A stretch of 64,000 bases of DNA from Haloprofundus halobius (GTDB lineage Archaea; Halobacteriota; Halobacteria; Halobacteriales; Haloferacaceae): contig NZ_CP083666.1 in NCBI RefSeq assembly GCF_020097835.1, positions 1,550,001 to 1,614,000 of the forward strand, in the 5' to 3' direction. How positions within the stretch are numbered: position 1 is the stretch's first letter; each line of letters begins with the position of its first letter. This document shows positions 51,112 to 60,473 of the stretch, piece by piece. Made by a program: the position numbers and the translations under genes. The notes below the pieces were generated by a model that was not told the DNA's origin, did no database searches, and was given only the letters and a program-made list of their open reading frames with translations.

Positions 51112-53154
51112 ATGGTAGGTGCATTCGACTTCGTTCCGGCAATCGTGCTCCTGCCGTTCTTCTCGTTCCTGATCGCGCTCTTCGCGGGCAAGTACATGCC
51201 CAAAGGGGGCGCGCTCGCGGGCATCACGGCCACCGCAGGGTCGCTGTTGCTCTCGATATGGACGGTACTGACGGTAGCGGGCGGCGCAACGCTTCGACAG
51301 ACACTGTACACGTGGGCGGGCGCGGAGCAACTTCCGTTCGAACTGACGTTCGGACTGCTCATCGACCCGCTGTCGTCGATGATGCTCCTCATCGTCACGC
51401 TCATCGCGTTCCTCGTCCACGTGTTCAGCCTCGGTTACATGAACGACGAGGGCGAGACCGGCCTCCCGCGGTACTACGCCGGTCTCGGCCTGTTCTCGGC
51501 GTCGATGCTCGGCTTCGTCGTCGCGGACAACCTGCTGATGGCGTTCATGTTCTTCGAGCTGGTCGGGCTCTGCTCGTACCTGCTCATCGGCTTCTGGTTC
51601 CGCGAGGAAGCGCCGCCGAGCGCGGCGAAGAAAGCGTTCCTCGTCACGCGCTTCGGTGACTACTTCTTCCTCGTCGGCGTCGTCGCCGTCTTCGCCACGT
51701 TCGGCACGGCGGCGTTCGCGGGCGACGGGAGCTTCCCGGCGCTCGCGGAAGCGGCGCTCGCGGGCGAGGGCGGCGGTAACGTGACCACGTTCTTCGGACT
51801 CGCTCCGCAGGCGTGGTTCACCGTCATCGGCCTGCTCGTCCTCGGCGGCGTGGTGGGCAAGTCCGCGCAGTTCCCGCTGCACACGTGGCTGCCCGACGCC
51901 ATGGAGGGTCCGACCCCCGTGTCGGCGCTCATCCACGCGGCGACGATGGTCGCCGCCGGCGTCTACCTCGTCGCGCGGATGTACGGCTTCTACGCGCTCT
52001 CCCCGACGACGCTCGCCATCATCGCGTTCATCGGCGGCTTCACCGCCCTGTTCGCGGCGACGATGGGCGTCGTCAAGCGCGAGATCAAACAGGTACTCGC
52101 GTATTCGACCATCTCCCAGTACGGCTACATGATGCTCGCGCTGGGTTCGGGCGGCTACATCGCCGCGACCTTCCACCTGATGACACACGCGTTCTTCAAG
52201 GCGCTCCTGTTCCTGGGTGCGGGGTCGGTCATCATCGCGATGCACCACAACGAGGACATGTGGGACATGGGCGGCCTCAAAGAGCGCATGCCGGTGACCT
52301 ACTGGACGTTCCTCGCGGGATCGCTCGCGCTCGCCGGCATCTTCCCGTTCTCGGGCTTCTGGTCGAAAGACGAGGTGCTGTACGAGGCGCTCGTCCACGG
52401 CCTCGGCGGCAGTCCACTGCTGTTCGGCGCGTGGGCGATGGGACTGCTCGCCGTCTTCTTCACCGGCTTCTACACCTTCCGGATGGTCTTCCTGACCTTC
52501 CACGGGAAGCCGCGGACGGAGACGGCGCGCAACCCCCACGGCGTCCGCTGGAACGTCAAAGGGCCGCTCGCGGTCCTCGGCGTGCTCGCCGTCGTCGCCG
52601 GCTTCATCAACATGGTTCCGGTGGCGAAGCTGACGGGTATGGAGATCGAGTTCCTGCACGACTGGCTCGCGCACGGTCCCTCGGGCCTCACGAGCGAGCA
52701 CTACGGCGAACTCACTCACGCCTACGCCGACTACAGCGTCGGCACCATCGTCGGCGGTGAACTCGGCACGGCGCTCATCTCGGGTGCCGTCTCGCTCACG
52801 CTCGCACTGGCGGGCGCGGGACTCGCCTACTCGCTGTACAACGTCCCGTCGCCGGTCGAACACACCGACCGCCTCGGGGACGCCAAAACCGTACTATTCA
52901 ACAACTACTACCAGGACGAGTACCAGGTCTGGCTCGCGAACGACGTCACTCGCGGTTTCTCGCGGGCGGCCGACAAGTTCGACCAGGGTGTCGTCGACGG
53001 CGTCGTCAACGGCATCTCCAGCGTCAGCCTGCTGTCGGGGAGTCGCGTCCGCCGCATCCAGACGGGTGTGGTCAGTAACTACGCGGCGCTCCTGACGCTG
53101 GGGCTCATCGCGTTGCTCGTCATTCTCGGCATCGACGGAGGTTGGTTCGTATGA
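51112..53154 (+). CDS. nuoL: complex-I-like dehydrogenase subunit L
   Basis: A 680-residue antiporter-like subunit. The proton_antipo core includes VVGKSAQFPLHTWLPDAMEG, PTPVSALIHAATMVAAGVYL and KQVLAYSTISQYGYMMLALG, with the conserved lysines, followed by IFPFSGFWSKDEVLYEAL. The long C-terminal lateral helix region is present. Start taken at ATG 51112, two bases after the nuoK stop; a GTG at 51103 in the same frame would overlap nuoK. Ends in overlap with nuoM. Confidence 0.95.
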   Translation: MVGAFDFVPAIVLLPFFSFLIALFAGKYMPKGGALAGITATAGSLLLSIWTVLTVAGGATLRQTLYTWAGAEQLPFELTFGLLIDPLSSMMLLIVTLIAFLVHVFSLGYMNDEGETGLPRYYAGLGLFSASMLGFVVADNLLMAFMFFELVGLCSYLLIGFWFREEAPPSAAKKAFLVTRFGDYFFLVGVVAVFATFGTAAFAGDGSFPALAEAALAGEGGGNVTTFFGLAPQAWFTVIGLLVLGGVVGKSAQFPLHTWLPDAMEGPTPVSALIHAATMVAAGVYLVARMYGFYALSPTTLAIIAFIGGFTALFAATMGVVKREIKQVLAYSTISQYGYMMLALGSGGYIAATFHLMTHAFFKALLFLGAGSVIIAMHHNEDMWDMGGLKERMPVTYWTFLAGSLALAGIFPFSGFWSKDEVLYEALVHGLGGSPLLFGAWAMGLLAVFFTGFYTFRMVFLTFHGKPRTETARNPHGVRWNVKGPLAVLGVLAVVAGFINMVPVAKLTGMEIEFLHDWLAHGPSGLTSEHYGELTHAYADYSVGTIVGGELGTALISGAVSLTLALAGAGLAYSLYNVPSPVEHTDRLGDAKTVLFNNYYQDEYQVWLANDVTRGFSRAADKFDQGVVDGVVNGISSVSLLSGSRVRRIQTGVVSNYAALLTLGLIALLVILGIDGGWFV

Positions 53155-54686
53155 TAATCGAAGCGCTCATCGCATTCACGTTCGCCGCCGCGCTGGTCAC
53201 GTTCGTCCTCCCGGACCGACTCGCTGGCCGCGGCGCGTTCGCGCTCAGTCTGGTTCCCGTCCTCGGGAGCCTCTACATGTGGTCGCAGTTCGACGCGTCC
53301 GGCAACGCCCTGCTGCAGGGCGGCCAGACCGCGTTCGAGACAGTCATCCCGTGGCTGCAGGTCGCGGGCTACGAGATCTCGTGGTACGTCGGCGTCGACG
53401 GCATCAGCCTGCCGCTGGTCGTGCTGACGACGGTGCTCACCTCGCTCGCCATCGTGAGCGCGTGGACGCCCATCCAGCACCGCCAGTCGCAGTTCTTCGG
53501 CCTCATGCTGTTCATGGAGGCGAACCTGCTCGGCGTGTTCACGGCGCTGGACTTCTTCCTCTGGTTCATCTTCTGGGAAGCCGTCCTCGTGCCGATGTAC
53601 TTCCTCATCGGCGTCTGGGGCGGCCCGCGCCGGAAGTACGCTGCCATCAAGTTCTTCGTCTACACGAACGCGGCGTCGCTCATCATGTTCATCGGCTTCA
53701 TGGCGCTCGTGCTGGGCCTCGGCGACTCGACGTCGTCGTTCGCGCTGCCCGACGTTGCGCAGGCGCTTCGCGCCGGTGACCTCGGGTCGTTCTACGGCCT
53801 CGACGCGAACACGCTCCGAGTCGTCGCCTTCGCGGCGATGTTCTTCGGGTTCGCGGTGAAGGTGCCGGTCGTCCCGGTGCACACCTGGCTGCCGGACGCT
53901 CACGTCGAAGCCCCGACGCCGGTGTCGGTGATGCTGGCGGGCGTGCTCCTGAAGATGGGGACCTACGCCCTGCTGCGATTCAACTTCACGATGCTGCCGG
54001 AGGTCGCCGTCGAGTACGCGCCCGTTATCGCGGCCATCGCGGTCATCAGCGTCATCTACGGCGCGATGCTCGCGCTCGCACAGCAGGACCTCAAGCGCAT
54101 CGTTGCCTATTCGTCGGTCTCGTCGATGGGGTACGTCATCCTCGGTCTCGTCGCCTACACCGCCTACGGCGTCGGCGGCGCGACGTTCCAGATGGTCGCC
54201 CACGGCCTCATCTCGGGACTGATGTTCATGTCGGTCGGCGTCATCTACAACACGACCCACACCCGGATGGTCGGCGACATGTCCGGGATGGCAGACCGGA
54301 TGCCCGTCACGACGGGTATCCTCATCGCGGGCGCGTTCGGTTACATGGGTCTGCCGCTGATGGCCGGATTCGCCGCGGAGTTCTTCATCTTCACCGGCGC
54401 GTTCCAGTCGACGGTCATCGCGGGTAACGGCCTCGCCATCTTCACCGCGGCGGCGATGTTCGGCATCGTCATCGTCGCGGGCTACCTGCTGTTCGCCATG
54501 CAGCGGACGCTGTTCGGACCGTTCCGCCTCGACACCGACTACGAGGTCGGTCCGGCACCGCTGCACGACACGCTGCCGCTGGCGGTGCTGCTCATCTGCA
54601 TCATCGCGCTCGGCGTCGCACCGGAGATATTCTTCAGTATGATCACCGACGCAGTCGACCCGGTCATCGGAGGTGTGCTGCAATGA
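53151..54686 (+). CDS. nuoM: complex-I-like dehydrogenase subunit M
   Basis: A 511-residue antiporter-like subunit. Landmarks: FFLWFIFWEAVLVPMYFLIG, PVHTWLPDAHVEAPTPVSVM with the following LLKMGTYALLRF, and KRIVAYSSVSSMGYVILGLV. The ATG at 53151 is used because it overlaps the nuoL TGA, and the open frame three codons earlier starts with GTG inside nuoL. Overlaps nuoN by four bases. Confidence 0.95.
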   Translation: MIIEALIAFTFAAALVTFVLPDRLAGRGAFALSLVPVLGSLYMWSQFDASGNALLQGGQTAFETVIPWLQVAGYEISWYVGVDGISLPLVVLTTVLTSLAIVSAWTPIQHRQSQFFGLMLFMEANLLGVFTALDFFLWFIFWEAVLVPMYFLIGVWGGPRRKYAAIKFFVYTNAASLIMFIGFMALVLGLGDSTSSFALPDVAQALRAGDLGSFYGLDANTLRVVAFAAMFFGFAVKVPVVPVHTWLPDAHVEAPTPVSVMLAGVLLKMGTYALLRFNFTMLPEVAVEYAPVIAAIAVISVIYGAMLALAQQDLKRIVAYSSVSSMGYVILGLVAYTAYGVGGATFQMVAHGLISGLMFMSVGVIYNTTHTRMVGDMSGMADRMPVTTGILIAGAFGYMGLPLMAGFAAEFFIFTGAFQSTVIAGNGLAIFTAAAMFGIVIVAGYLLFAMQRTLFGPFRLDTDYEVGPAPLHDTLPLAVLLICIIALGVAPEIFFSMITDAVDPVIGGVLQ

Positions 54687-56221
54687 CGGCGCTCACCGCG
54701 CTCACCGCGCTCACGACGCCACTCCAAGCGGGACAGCCACCCGAGTGGACGGCGCTCGCGCCGGTGTTCATCCTCGCGGGGACGGGCCTCTTGCTTCTGC
54801 TCATCGACAGTATCGACCCAGACACGACCGACAGCGCGCTGCTGGCGGGCGTCTCGACGCTCGGGGCCGCCGCGTCGCTGGCGGTGACCGCGTGGTATCT
54901 CGCCTCCGGCACCGGTCAGACTGGCGGCGAGATCACGCTGTTCGCCGAGGCCATCGTCGTCGACGGGATGAGCCTGTTCTTCACGGCCATCTTCACGAGC
55001 GTCGTCGTGATGGTCACCATCGCCAGCTACGACTACCTGCTCGGGCACGAGAACCAAGGCGAGTTCTACTCGCTGGTGCTGTTCGCCGCCAGCGGGATGG
55101 CGCTGATGGCGTCGGCGAACTCGCTCGCGACGGTGCTCGTCAGCCTCGAACTCTCCTCGCTGCCGTCGTACGTGCTCGTCGCGTACCTCAAGAAGAACCG
55201 CGGCAGCGTCGAGGCGGGGCTGAAGTACTTCCTCATCGGCGCGCTCTCAGCGGCGGTGCTCACGTTCGGTATCAGCCTCGTGTACGCCGCCACTGGGTCG
55301 CTCATCTTCAGCGATGTGGCCGAGGCGCTCGCCGGCGAGGGCGAACTCGTCGGCGTCGCCGGTCTCGGCGTGCTGATGGTCGCCGGCGGCTTCGCGTTCA
55401 AGACCGCCTCCGTCCCGTTCCACTTCTGGGCGCCGGAGGCGTACGAGGGCGCGCCCGCGCCCGTGTCGGCGTTCCTCTCGTCGGCCTCGAAGGCCGCTGG
55501 GTTCGCCGTCGCCTTCCGCGTGTTCGTCGAGGCGTTCCCGCTGGCGACGATTCCGGAGGGCATCAACTGGGTGCTCGCGTTCCAGATTCTCGCCGTCGTC
55601 ACGATGACGCTCGGCAACTTCGCCGCGGCGACCCAGGAGAACGTCAAGCGGATGCTCGCGTACTCCAGCATCGGTCACGCCGGCTACGCGCTCATCGGTC
55701 TCGCCGCGCTCTCGGCGGGCGGCAGCGCCAACGGTAACGTGCTCGGCGCGAGCATGGCGCATCTGTTCGTCTACGGCTTCATGAACACCGGCGCGTTCCT
55801 CTTCATCGCGATGGTGGAGCGCTGGGGAATCGGCCGGACGTTCGAGGACTACAACGGCCTGGCGACGCAGGCTCCGGTCGCGTGTCTCGCGATGACCGTC
55901 TTCATGTTCAGCCTCGCGGGACTCCCGCCGTTCGGCGGTTTCTTCTCGAAGTACTTCCTGTTCTTCGAGGCCATCGAGAACGGCTTCTGGTGGCTCGCTG
56001 CCGTCGGCGCACTGAACAGCGTGCTGTCGCTGTTCTACTACAGCCGCGTCGTGCGGGCGATGTGGATAGAGGACCCGAGCGGGTCGCTCGAACTCGGCAG
56101 TCAGCCCGTCGGGCTGTACGCCGCCGTCATGCTCGCCGCCGTCGGTACCGTGTTGCTCCTGCCCGGCTTCCCGCCGGTCATCGAGACGGCACAGACCGTC
56201 GCGGCGACGCTGTTCGCCTGA
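54683..56221 (+). CDS. nuoN: complex-I-like dehydrogenase subunit N
   Basis: A 512-residue antiporter-like subunit, last gene of the operon. Landmarks: SLELSSLPSYVLVAYLKKNR, FKTASVPFHFWAPEAYEGAP, VSAFLSSASKAAGFAVAFRV and KRMLAYSSIGHAGYALIGLA, with the conserved Glu and Lys pair. LAGLPPFGGFFSKYFLF follows, as usual. Completes the membrane arm; no nuoE, nuoF or nuoG follows. T-rich sequence after the stop (56240-56280) may terminate the transcript. Confidence 0.95.
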   Translation: MTALTALTALTTPLQAGQPPEWTALAPVFILAGTGLLLLLIDSIDPDTTDSALLAGVSTLGAAASLAVTAWYLASGTGQTGGEITLFAEAIVVDGMSLFFTAIFTSVVVMVTIASYDYLLGHENQGEFYSLVLFAASGMALMASANSLATVLVSLELSSLPSYVLVAYLKKNRGSVEAGLKYFLIGALSAAVLTFGISLVYAATGSLIFSDVAEALAGEGELVGVAGLGVLMVAGGFAFKTASVPFHFWAPEAYEGAPAPVSAFLSSASKAAGFAVAFRVFVEAFPLATIPEGINWVLAFQILAVVTMTLGNFAAATQENVKRMLAYSSIGHAGYALIGLAALSAGGSANGNVLGASMAHLFVYGFMNTGAFLFIAMVERWGIGRTFEDYNGLATQAPVACLAMTVFMFSLAGLPPFGGFFSKYFLFFEAIENGFWWLAAVGALNSVLSLFYYSRVVRAMWIEDPSGSLELGSQPVGLYAAVMLAAVGTVLLLPGFPPVIETAQTVAATLFA

Positions 56222-56361
56222 GTTCGCGTTTCGACCTCCTCGACTTCGGTCGGGTTTCTGTCGGATTTTCCGCTCGTTTCGCGCGACCGTGAGCGGACGC
56301 ACCACTTCGTCCGCGCGCCGAGGACGGTAGGGTTTTCCCCCGAGGCGACCGAACGTCCGGT
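56222..56361 (+). promoter_or_regulatory. nuo terminator candidate and promoter of the DHH gene
   Basis: Runs of TTTC/TTTT near 56247-56268 after the nuoN stop suggest termination. GTAGGGTTTTCCCC (about 56327-56340) is centred 28 nt before the ATG at 56362. Confidence 0.35.
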
Positions 56362-57828
56362 ATGGTGAGGTGGCTGTTGCTCGGTTGCGGACCGGTCGGG
56401 CACGCGATGCTGGAGATGCTCTCGGAGCACCCCGGCCACGTTCGGGTGGTCACCGACGACCGAGAGCGCGTGACGTCGCTGCGCGAGGAAGGCATCCGGG
56501 CGACCCACGGTGACCCGACCGACCCGAGTAACTACCCACCGAGCGCAGACATCATCCTCGTCGTCGGCGAGGACGCCGAGTGTAACATCAAAGCCGTCGA
56601 GAGCGCGAAGCACCACTACCCGAAGGTGCAGGTCATGTCGTACGCGGGCGTCGAAGTCGACCCCGACTGCGTCGAGGACCTCAACGAGGCCGCCGACCGC
56701 GTCGTCGACGCGACGGCAGTGCTGACAGACTACGTCGTCGAGATGGTCGACCGCGAACCCGCACGCCGCCTCCGCCGACTGCTCTCGGTGCTGCGCGAGC
56801 TGGACGGTCCGCTCGCCGTCGTCACGCACGACAACCCCGACCCCGATGCCATCGCGAGCGCCATCGCCCTCTGTCGTATCGCCGGGTTCGTCGGTGTCGA
56901 CGCCGACGCCTGCTACTTCGGCGAGATATCCCACCAGGAGAACCGCGCGCTGGTCAACCTGCTGGACCTCTCGATGCGAAACGTCGAGTCGCCGGCGGAA
57001 CTGGACCCCTACGCGGGTATCGCGCTGGTCGACCACTCCCGCCCCGGCGTCAACGACGGGTTGGACCCCGACACGGTCGTCGACATCGTCATCGACCACC
57101 ACCCGCCGCGCGCACCCGTGGAGGCGCGCTTCGTCGACCTCCGAGACGAGGTGGGCGCGACGAGCACGCTGCTCGCCGACTATCTGGAACGACTCGGCCG
57201 CGAACTCGACAGAACGGTCGCGACGGCGCTGCTGTACGGTATCCGCGTCGACACCAAGGACTTCACCCGCGAGGTGTCACAGACCGACTTCGAGGCGACG
57301 GCGTACCTGCTCGAACGCGTCGACGTCTCGGTGCTCGAACGCGTCGAGACCCCGAGCATGAGCGCGGACGTGTTCGAGACCATCGCCCGCGCCATCCGCA
57401 ACCGCGAAATTCGCGGCGGTGCGCTGGCCTCCTGCGTCGGCGAGGTGAACGACCGCGACGCGCTCGCACAGGCGGCGGAGCGACTGCTCGACATGGAGGG
57501 TGTCCAGGTGTCGCTCGTTTACGGCTACAAGGACGGAACCGTCTACGTCTCCGGACGCGCACGCGGCGCGGACGTCGACCTCGGCGAGACGCTCAGAGAC
57601 GCCCTCGGCCAGATCGGTAGCGCGGGCGGCCACGCCGACATGGCGGGCGCGCAACTGCCGCTGGGCATTCTCGAAGACGTCGACGACGACTCGAAGGAGT
57701 CGCTGACCGACATCGTCCGTGGCATCGTCAGCGGCCGATTCTTCGAGACGCTCGGCAGCGCGCCCTCGGTGGGCGTCGGCGACGCCGAGGAGTTGGCGCT
57801 GGAGTTTCCGCCGGACGACCGCACGTAG
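56362..57828 (+). CDS. DHH-family phosphoesterase fused to an N-terminal TrkA-N domain
   Basis: A 488-residue fusion. Residues 1-140 are a Rossmann RCK/TrkA-N domain starting WLLLGCGPVGHAMLEML, which binds NAD(H) or a nucleotide. Residues about 160-330 are DHH: VTHDNPDPDAIASAIAL, then IDHHPPRAPVEA and the intervening Asp residues of the two-metal site. Residues 370-470 are the DHHA1 domain ending with IGSAGGHADMAGA. The phosphoesterase family cleaves c-di-AMP, linear di-nucleotides (nanoRNA) or related substrates, and the TrkA-N domain could sense nucleotides or redox state. Followed by the CBS-ParB-like gene after 61 bp. Confidence 0.88.
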   Translation: MVRWLLLGCGPVGHAMLEMLSEHPGHVRVVTDDRERVTSLREEGIRATHGDPTDPSNYPPSADIILVVGEDAECNIKAVESAKHHYPKVQVMSYAGVEVDPDCVEDLNEAADRVVDATAVLTDYVVEMVDREPARRLRRLLSVLRELDGPLAVVTHDNPDPDAIASAIALCRIAGFVGVDADACYFGEISHQENRALVNLLDLSMRNVESPAELDPYAGIALVDHSRPGVNDGLDPDTVVDIVIDHHPPRAPVEARFVDLRDEVGATSTLLADYLERLGRELDRTVATALLYGIRVDTKDFTREVSQTDFEATAYLLERVDVSVLERVETPSMSADVFETIARAIRNREIRGGALASCVGEVNDRDALAQAAERLLDMEGVQVSLVYGYKDGTVYVSGRARGADVDLGETLRDALGQIGSAGGHADMAGAQLPLGILEDVDDDSKESLTDIVRGIVSGRFFETLGSAPSVGVGDAEELALEFPPDDRT

Positions 57829-57858
57829 CCCTCGTCGCGGCGAAGCGACCGACACCAC

Positions 57859-57866
57859 GCTTTTGC
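57859..57866 (+). promoter_or_regulatory. TATA-like element of the CBS-ParB gene
   Basis: GCTTTTGC centred about 27 nt before the ATG at 57890. The gene may therefore have its own promoter in addition to read-through from the DHH gene. Confidence 0.4.
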
Positions 57867-57889
57867 TTCCCGCTCGCGTATCGCCGCCT

Positions 57890-58672
57890 ATGTCGGGGAA
57901 CGCCACGGTGAAAGAGTACATGACGCGGGAGGTGTCGACCGTCTCACCGGACGCCACCGTCGCGGACGTCGCCCGCCGCATCATCGAGAGCGACGGCCAC
58001 AACGGCTTTCCCGTCTGCAACGGCCGGAAGGTCGAGGGGTTCGTCAACGCCCGCGATATCCTGATGACCGACAACGACGCCCCCATCTTCACCGTGATGA
58101 CCGACGACATCATCGTCGCGCACCCGGAGATGAAGCTCACCGACGCCGCCCGTGTCATCCTCCGGTCGGGCATCCAGAAACTCCCCGTCGTCGACGACGC
58201 GGGCAACCTCGTCGGCATCATCTCCAACACCGACGTGATTCGGAGCCAGATAGAGCGCGCGACTCCCGAGAAGGTGGGGAAACTGATGCGGACGCTCGAA
58301 CAGATTCACGACGTCCCGGTCCACGAGGAACGCCGACTGGTCTCCATCTCGTCGCTCATCCCGACGCAGGCGCGCGTCTACGCCGACGAACTCGAAGGCC
58401 GCCGGTACGAACTCGAACGCGGCCTCGCCGAACCGCTCGTCGTCATCGACAACGACGGGACGCTACTTCTGGCCGACGGCCACCACCGCGTGCTCGCCGC
58501 CGTTCGCTCCGAGATGGACGAGATGGACGCGTACGTCATCGTCATCGACGACGTGGTGGAACTCGGAATGCAGCGCACCGCCGAGAAGGAGGGGCTCACC
58601 TCTATCGACGACATCGACATCGTCGACTACGCCCGCCACCCGCTCATCGAGACGACGAAACGGTTGCAGTAG
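57890..58672 (+). CDS. CBS-domain protein with C-terminal ParB-like domain
   Basis: A 260-residue protein. Two CBS motifs (about 1-60 and 65-125; VKEYMTREVSTVSPDATVAD and SGIQKLPVVDDAGNLVGIIS) form an adenosyl-ligand-binding Bateman module. A ParB/Srx-like domain follows (about 150-235) with LLLADGHHRVLAAV and the positive stretch RVYADELEGRRYELERG. This matches the CBS-ParB combination annotated in haloarchaea. It may sense adenine nucleotides and switch DNA or nucleic-acid binding; target not known. Start set at MSGNATVKEY. Confidence 0.82.
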   Translation: MSGNATVKEYMTREVSTVSPDATVADVARRIIESDGHNGFPVCNGRKVEGFVNARDILMTDNDAPIFTVMTDDIIVAHPEMKLTDAARVILRSGIQKLPVVDDAGNLVGIISNTDVIRSQIERATPEKVGKLMRTLEQIHDVPVHEERRLVSISSLIPTQARVYADELEGRRYELERGLAEPLVVIDNDGTLLLADGHHRVLAAVRSEMDEMDAYVIVIDDVVELGMQRTAEKEGLTSIDDIDIVDYARHPLIETTKRLQ

Positions 58673-58810
58673 TCGAGTGACGGCGGCGAATGCGACGCAC
58701 GCGACGCGCCCGTTGCACCGATGCGCCCGCCGCACCGATTCGCAGTCCAATAGTCACACCGATGGGCGGTCCAACGAAACGATTATTTTCGATCGGTAGA
58801 ATCTCGGTTT
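58673..58810. promoter_or_regulatory. intergenic 138 bp with promoter of the small membrane gene
   Basis: CGATTATTTTCG (about 58780-58791) is a strong TATA-like element about 25 nt before the ATG at 58811. Nothing else readable. Confidence 0.4.
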
Positions 58811-59080
58811 ATGGTCCTCGGAGCCCTCGATCCGCTGGGAATCGTCGTCGGTCTCTACGCCGTCGCCGTCGGTGTACTCGGCGTCATCCGACCGCAGACG
58901 ATGTTCAGGATGCGTCACCGGCTGTCGGTGACGAACGACTCGGAACTGAGCGAGACGGGCGCCCTCTGGTACCGGGTCAGCGGCGCGCTTGCGCTCCTTC
59001 TCGGCCTCTGGTTGCTGTACGACTGGGGCAACGTTGGACTGGTCGTCTCGCATTGGACGGGGTCGGCCGCTGCACCGTAG
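58811..59080 (+). CDS. small two-helix membrane protein
   Basis: An 89-residue protein. The first hydrophobic segment (about 7-27) is followed by a polar stretch with FRMRHRLSVTNDSELSE, then a second segment (about 54-75, VSGALALLLGLWLLYDWG). The tail is short. I do not recognise the family. Leaderless spacing to its TATA element supports it as a real gene. Confidence 0.62.
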   Translation: MVLGALDPLGIVVGLYAVAVGVLGVIRPQTMFRMRHRLSVTNDSELSETGALWYRVSGALALLLGLWLLYDWGNVGLVVSHWTGSAAAP

Positions 59081-59110
59081 CCGACTTCGCCGTCCGGTGC
59101 GGACGACGCA

Positions 59111-59293
59111 TCACCGACTCTTTCGTCGATTTCGCCGCTCGAAGGCGAGAATGAGCAGGCCGATGACCGCCCACGCGAGGATGGGAATCGGCCGCGACAG
59201 CGGCCACCACGAGGCGACCGGGAGCGCCGCGAGAACGACCGACACCACCGCCACGACGAGGAAGAACAGTCCGACCGTCTCGTTCGGTCTCAT
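59111..59293 (-). CDS. small membrane protein
   Basis: A 60-residue protein with two hydrophobic segments (VGLFFLVVAVVSVVLAAL and PIPILAWAVIGLLILAF) and a basic tail ending RRNRRKSR, so the C-terminus likely faces the cytoplasm. GTTTACTCG on the minus strand (about 59314-59322) is about 25 nt before the ATG. Convergent with the preceding small gene. Family and function unknown. Confidence 0.58.
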   Translation of the reverse strand: MRPNETVGLFFLVVAVVSVVLAALPVASWWPLSRPIPILAWAVIGLLILAFERRNRRKSR

Positions 59294-59414
59294 CGTCTCA
59301 CCGTCGGCCGCCGCGAGTAAACCGTCTTCGACACGCGACCGCGGGCGACACCGAGCGTCGCCGACGAACCGCTCCCCGGCAAACGGTTAAGCCGTCGCCG
59401 TCGTCAGTTCCGGC

Positions 59415-60473
59415 ATGGACGGCACAGGGTCCCCGCCGGCAATCTCCGTCCGGAATCTCACCAAGGTGTACGGTGACGCCGAGAGCGGCGGCGTCCGCGC
59501 CGTCTCCGACCTCTCGCTGGACGTGCAAGCGGGCACCGTCGTCGGAATTCTCGGTCCCAACGGCGCGGGGAAGACGACGGCTATCAAATGCATGTTGGGG
59601 CTCATCGTCCCGACGGCGGGCGAAGTCAGTATCCACGGCATCGACGTACACAGCGACACGCGCCGGGCGTACCGCCGCGTCGCCGCGATGCTGGAGGGCG
59701 CGCGCAACGTCTACTGGCGTCTGTCGGTCAGAGAGAACCTGGACTTCTTCGCCAGTCTCGGCGGCCAAGAGCGCGCCGAGGCCCGCCGGAGACAGGACCG
59801 CCTCTTGGAGCAACTCGGCCTCGCCGAGAAGGCGGACACCGCGGTCAACGACCTCTCGCGCGGGATGAAGCAGAAGGCGACGCTGGCGGCGACGCTCTCT
59901 CGGGGGACGGACGTGGTGTTTCTGGACGAACCGACGCTCGGTCTCGACGTGGAGAGTTCGCTCGAACTCCGCCGGGAACTGCGGCGGTTGGCCGAACGCG
60001 AGTCGATGACCATCGTCCTCAGCAGCCACGACATGGCCGTCGTCGAGGACGTCTGCGACCGCGTCGTCATCGTCGACGACGGCGGAATCGTCGCCGACGA
60101 CACCGTCGAGAGCCTCATCGACCTCTTTCGGACGCAGTCGTACCGCCTCGTCCTCGGCGGCGAGGTACCGCCGACGGTTCGAGAGACGCTCGAATCGGCG
60201 TACGAGGCGACGGGGTGGGAGCGCCTCGGCGAAGGTGAGAGAATCGACCGCACGCGCGTCACCGTCTCCGTCGCCGACGGCGACCGACTGTACGACCTGC
60301 TGGGCGTCCTCCGGGAACACGGCGTCTCGCTTCGGCGCATCGACAGCGTCGACCCGGACCTCGCGGACGTGTTCTTGGGACTGACCGACCGGGGGAGAGA
60401 CGAACCGGGTCGCCCGAGTCGGTCGCCGATGGCCGTCGACGCGGGCGAGCCACCCGACGGAGGCGACGCGTGA
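59415..60473 (+). CDS. ABC-2-type transporter ATP-binding protein
   Basis: A 352-residue ATPase. Walker A GPNGAGKTT (about 47-55), Q-loop in EGARNVYWRLSVREN, a slightly unusual signature LSRGMKQKA, Walker B VVFLDEPTLGLDVES and the H-loop SSHDMAVVE. The C-terminal 130 residues form an accessory domain with repeated Gly/Arg/Asp and an unstructured acidic end. Overlaps the permease start by four bases. ACGGTTAAG (about 59384) is a TATA-like element 27 nt before the ATG. Confidence 0.93.
   Translation: MDGTGSPPAISVRNLTKVYGDAESGGVRAVSDLSLDVQAGTVVGILGPNGAGKTTAIKCMLGLIVPTAGEVSIHGIDVHSDTRRAYRRVAAMLEGARNVYWRLSVRENLDFFASLGGQERAEARRRQDRLLEQLGLAEKADTAVNDLSRGMKQKATLAATLSRGTDVVFLDEPTLGLDVESSLELRRELRRLAERESMTIVLSSHDMAVVEDVCDRVVIVDDGGIVADDTVESLIDLFRTQSYRLVLGGEVPPTVRETLESAYEATGWERLGEGERIDRTRVTVSVADGDRLYDLLGVLREHGVSLRRIDSVDPDLADVFLGLTDRGRDEPGRPSRSPMAVDAGEPPDGGDA

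Noticed and set aside
51055..54683. Two long antisense frames over nuoL and nuoM
   Set aside because: Arg/Glu/His-rich translation, opposite to conserved membrane subunits; they are shadows of Leu/Val codon use.
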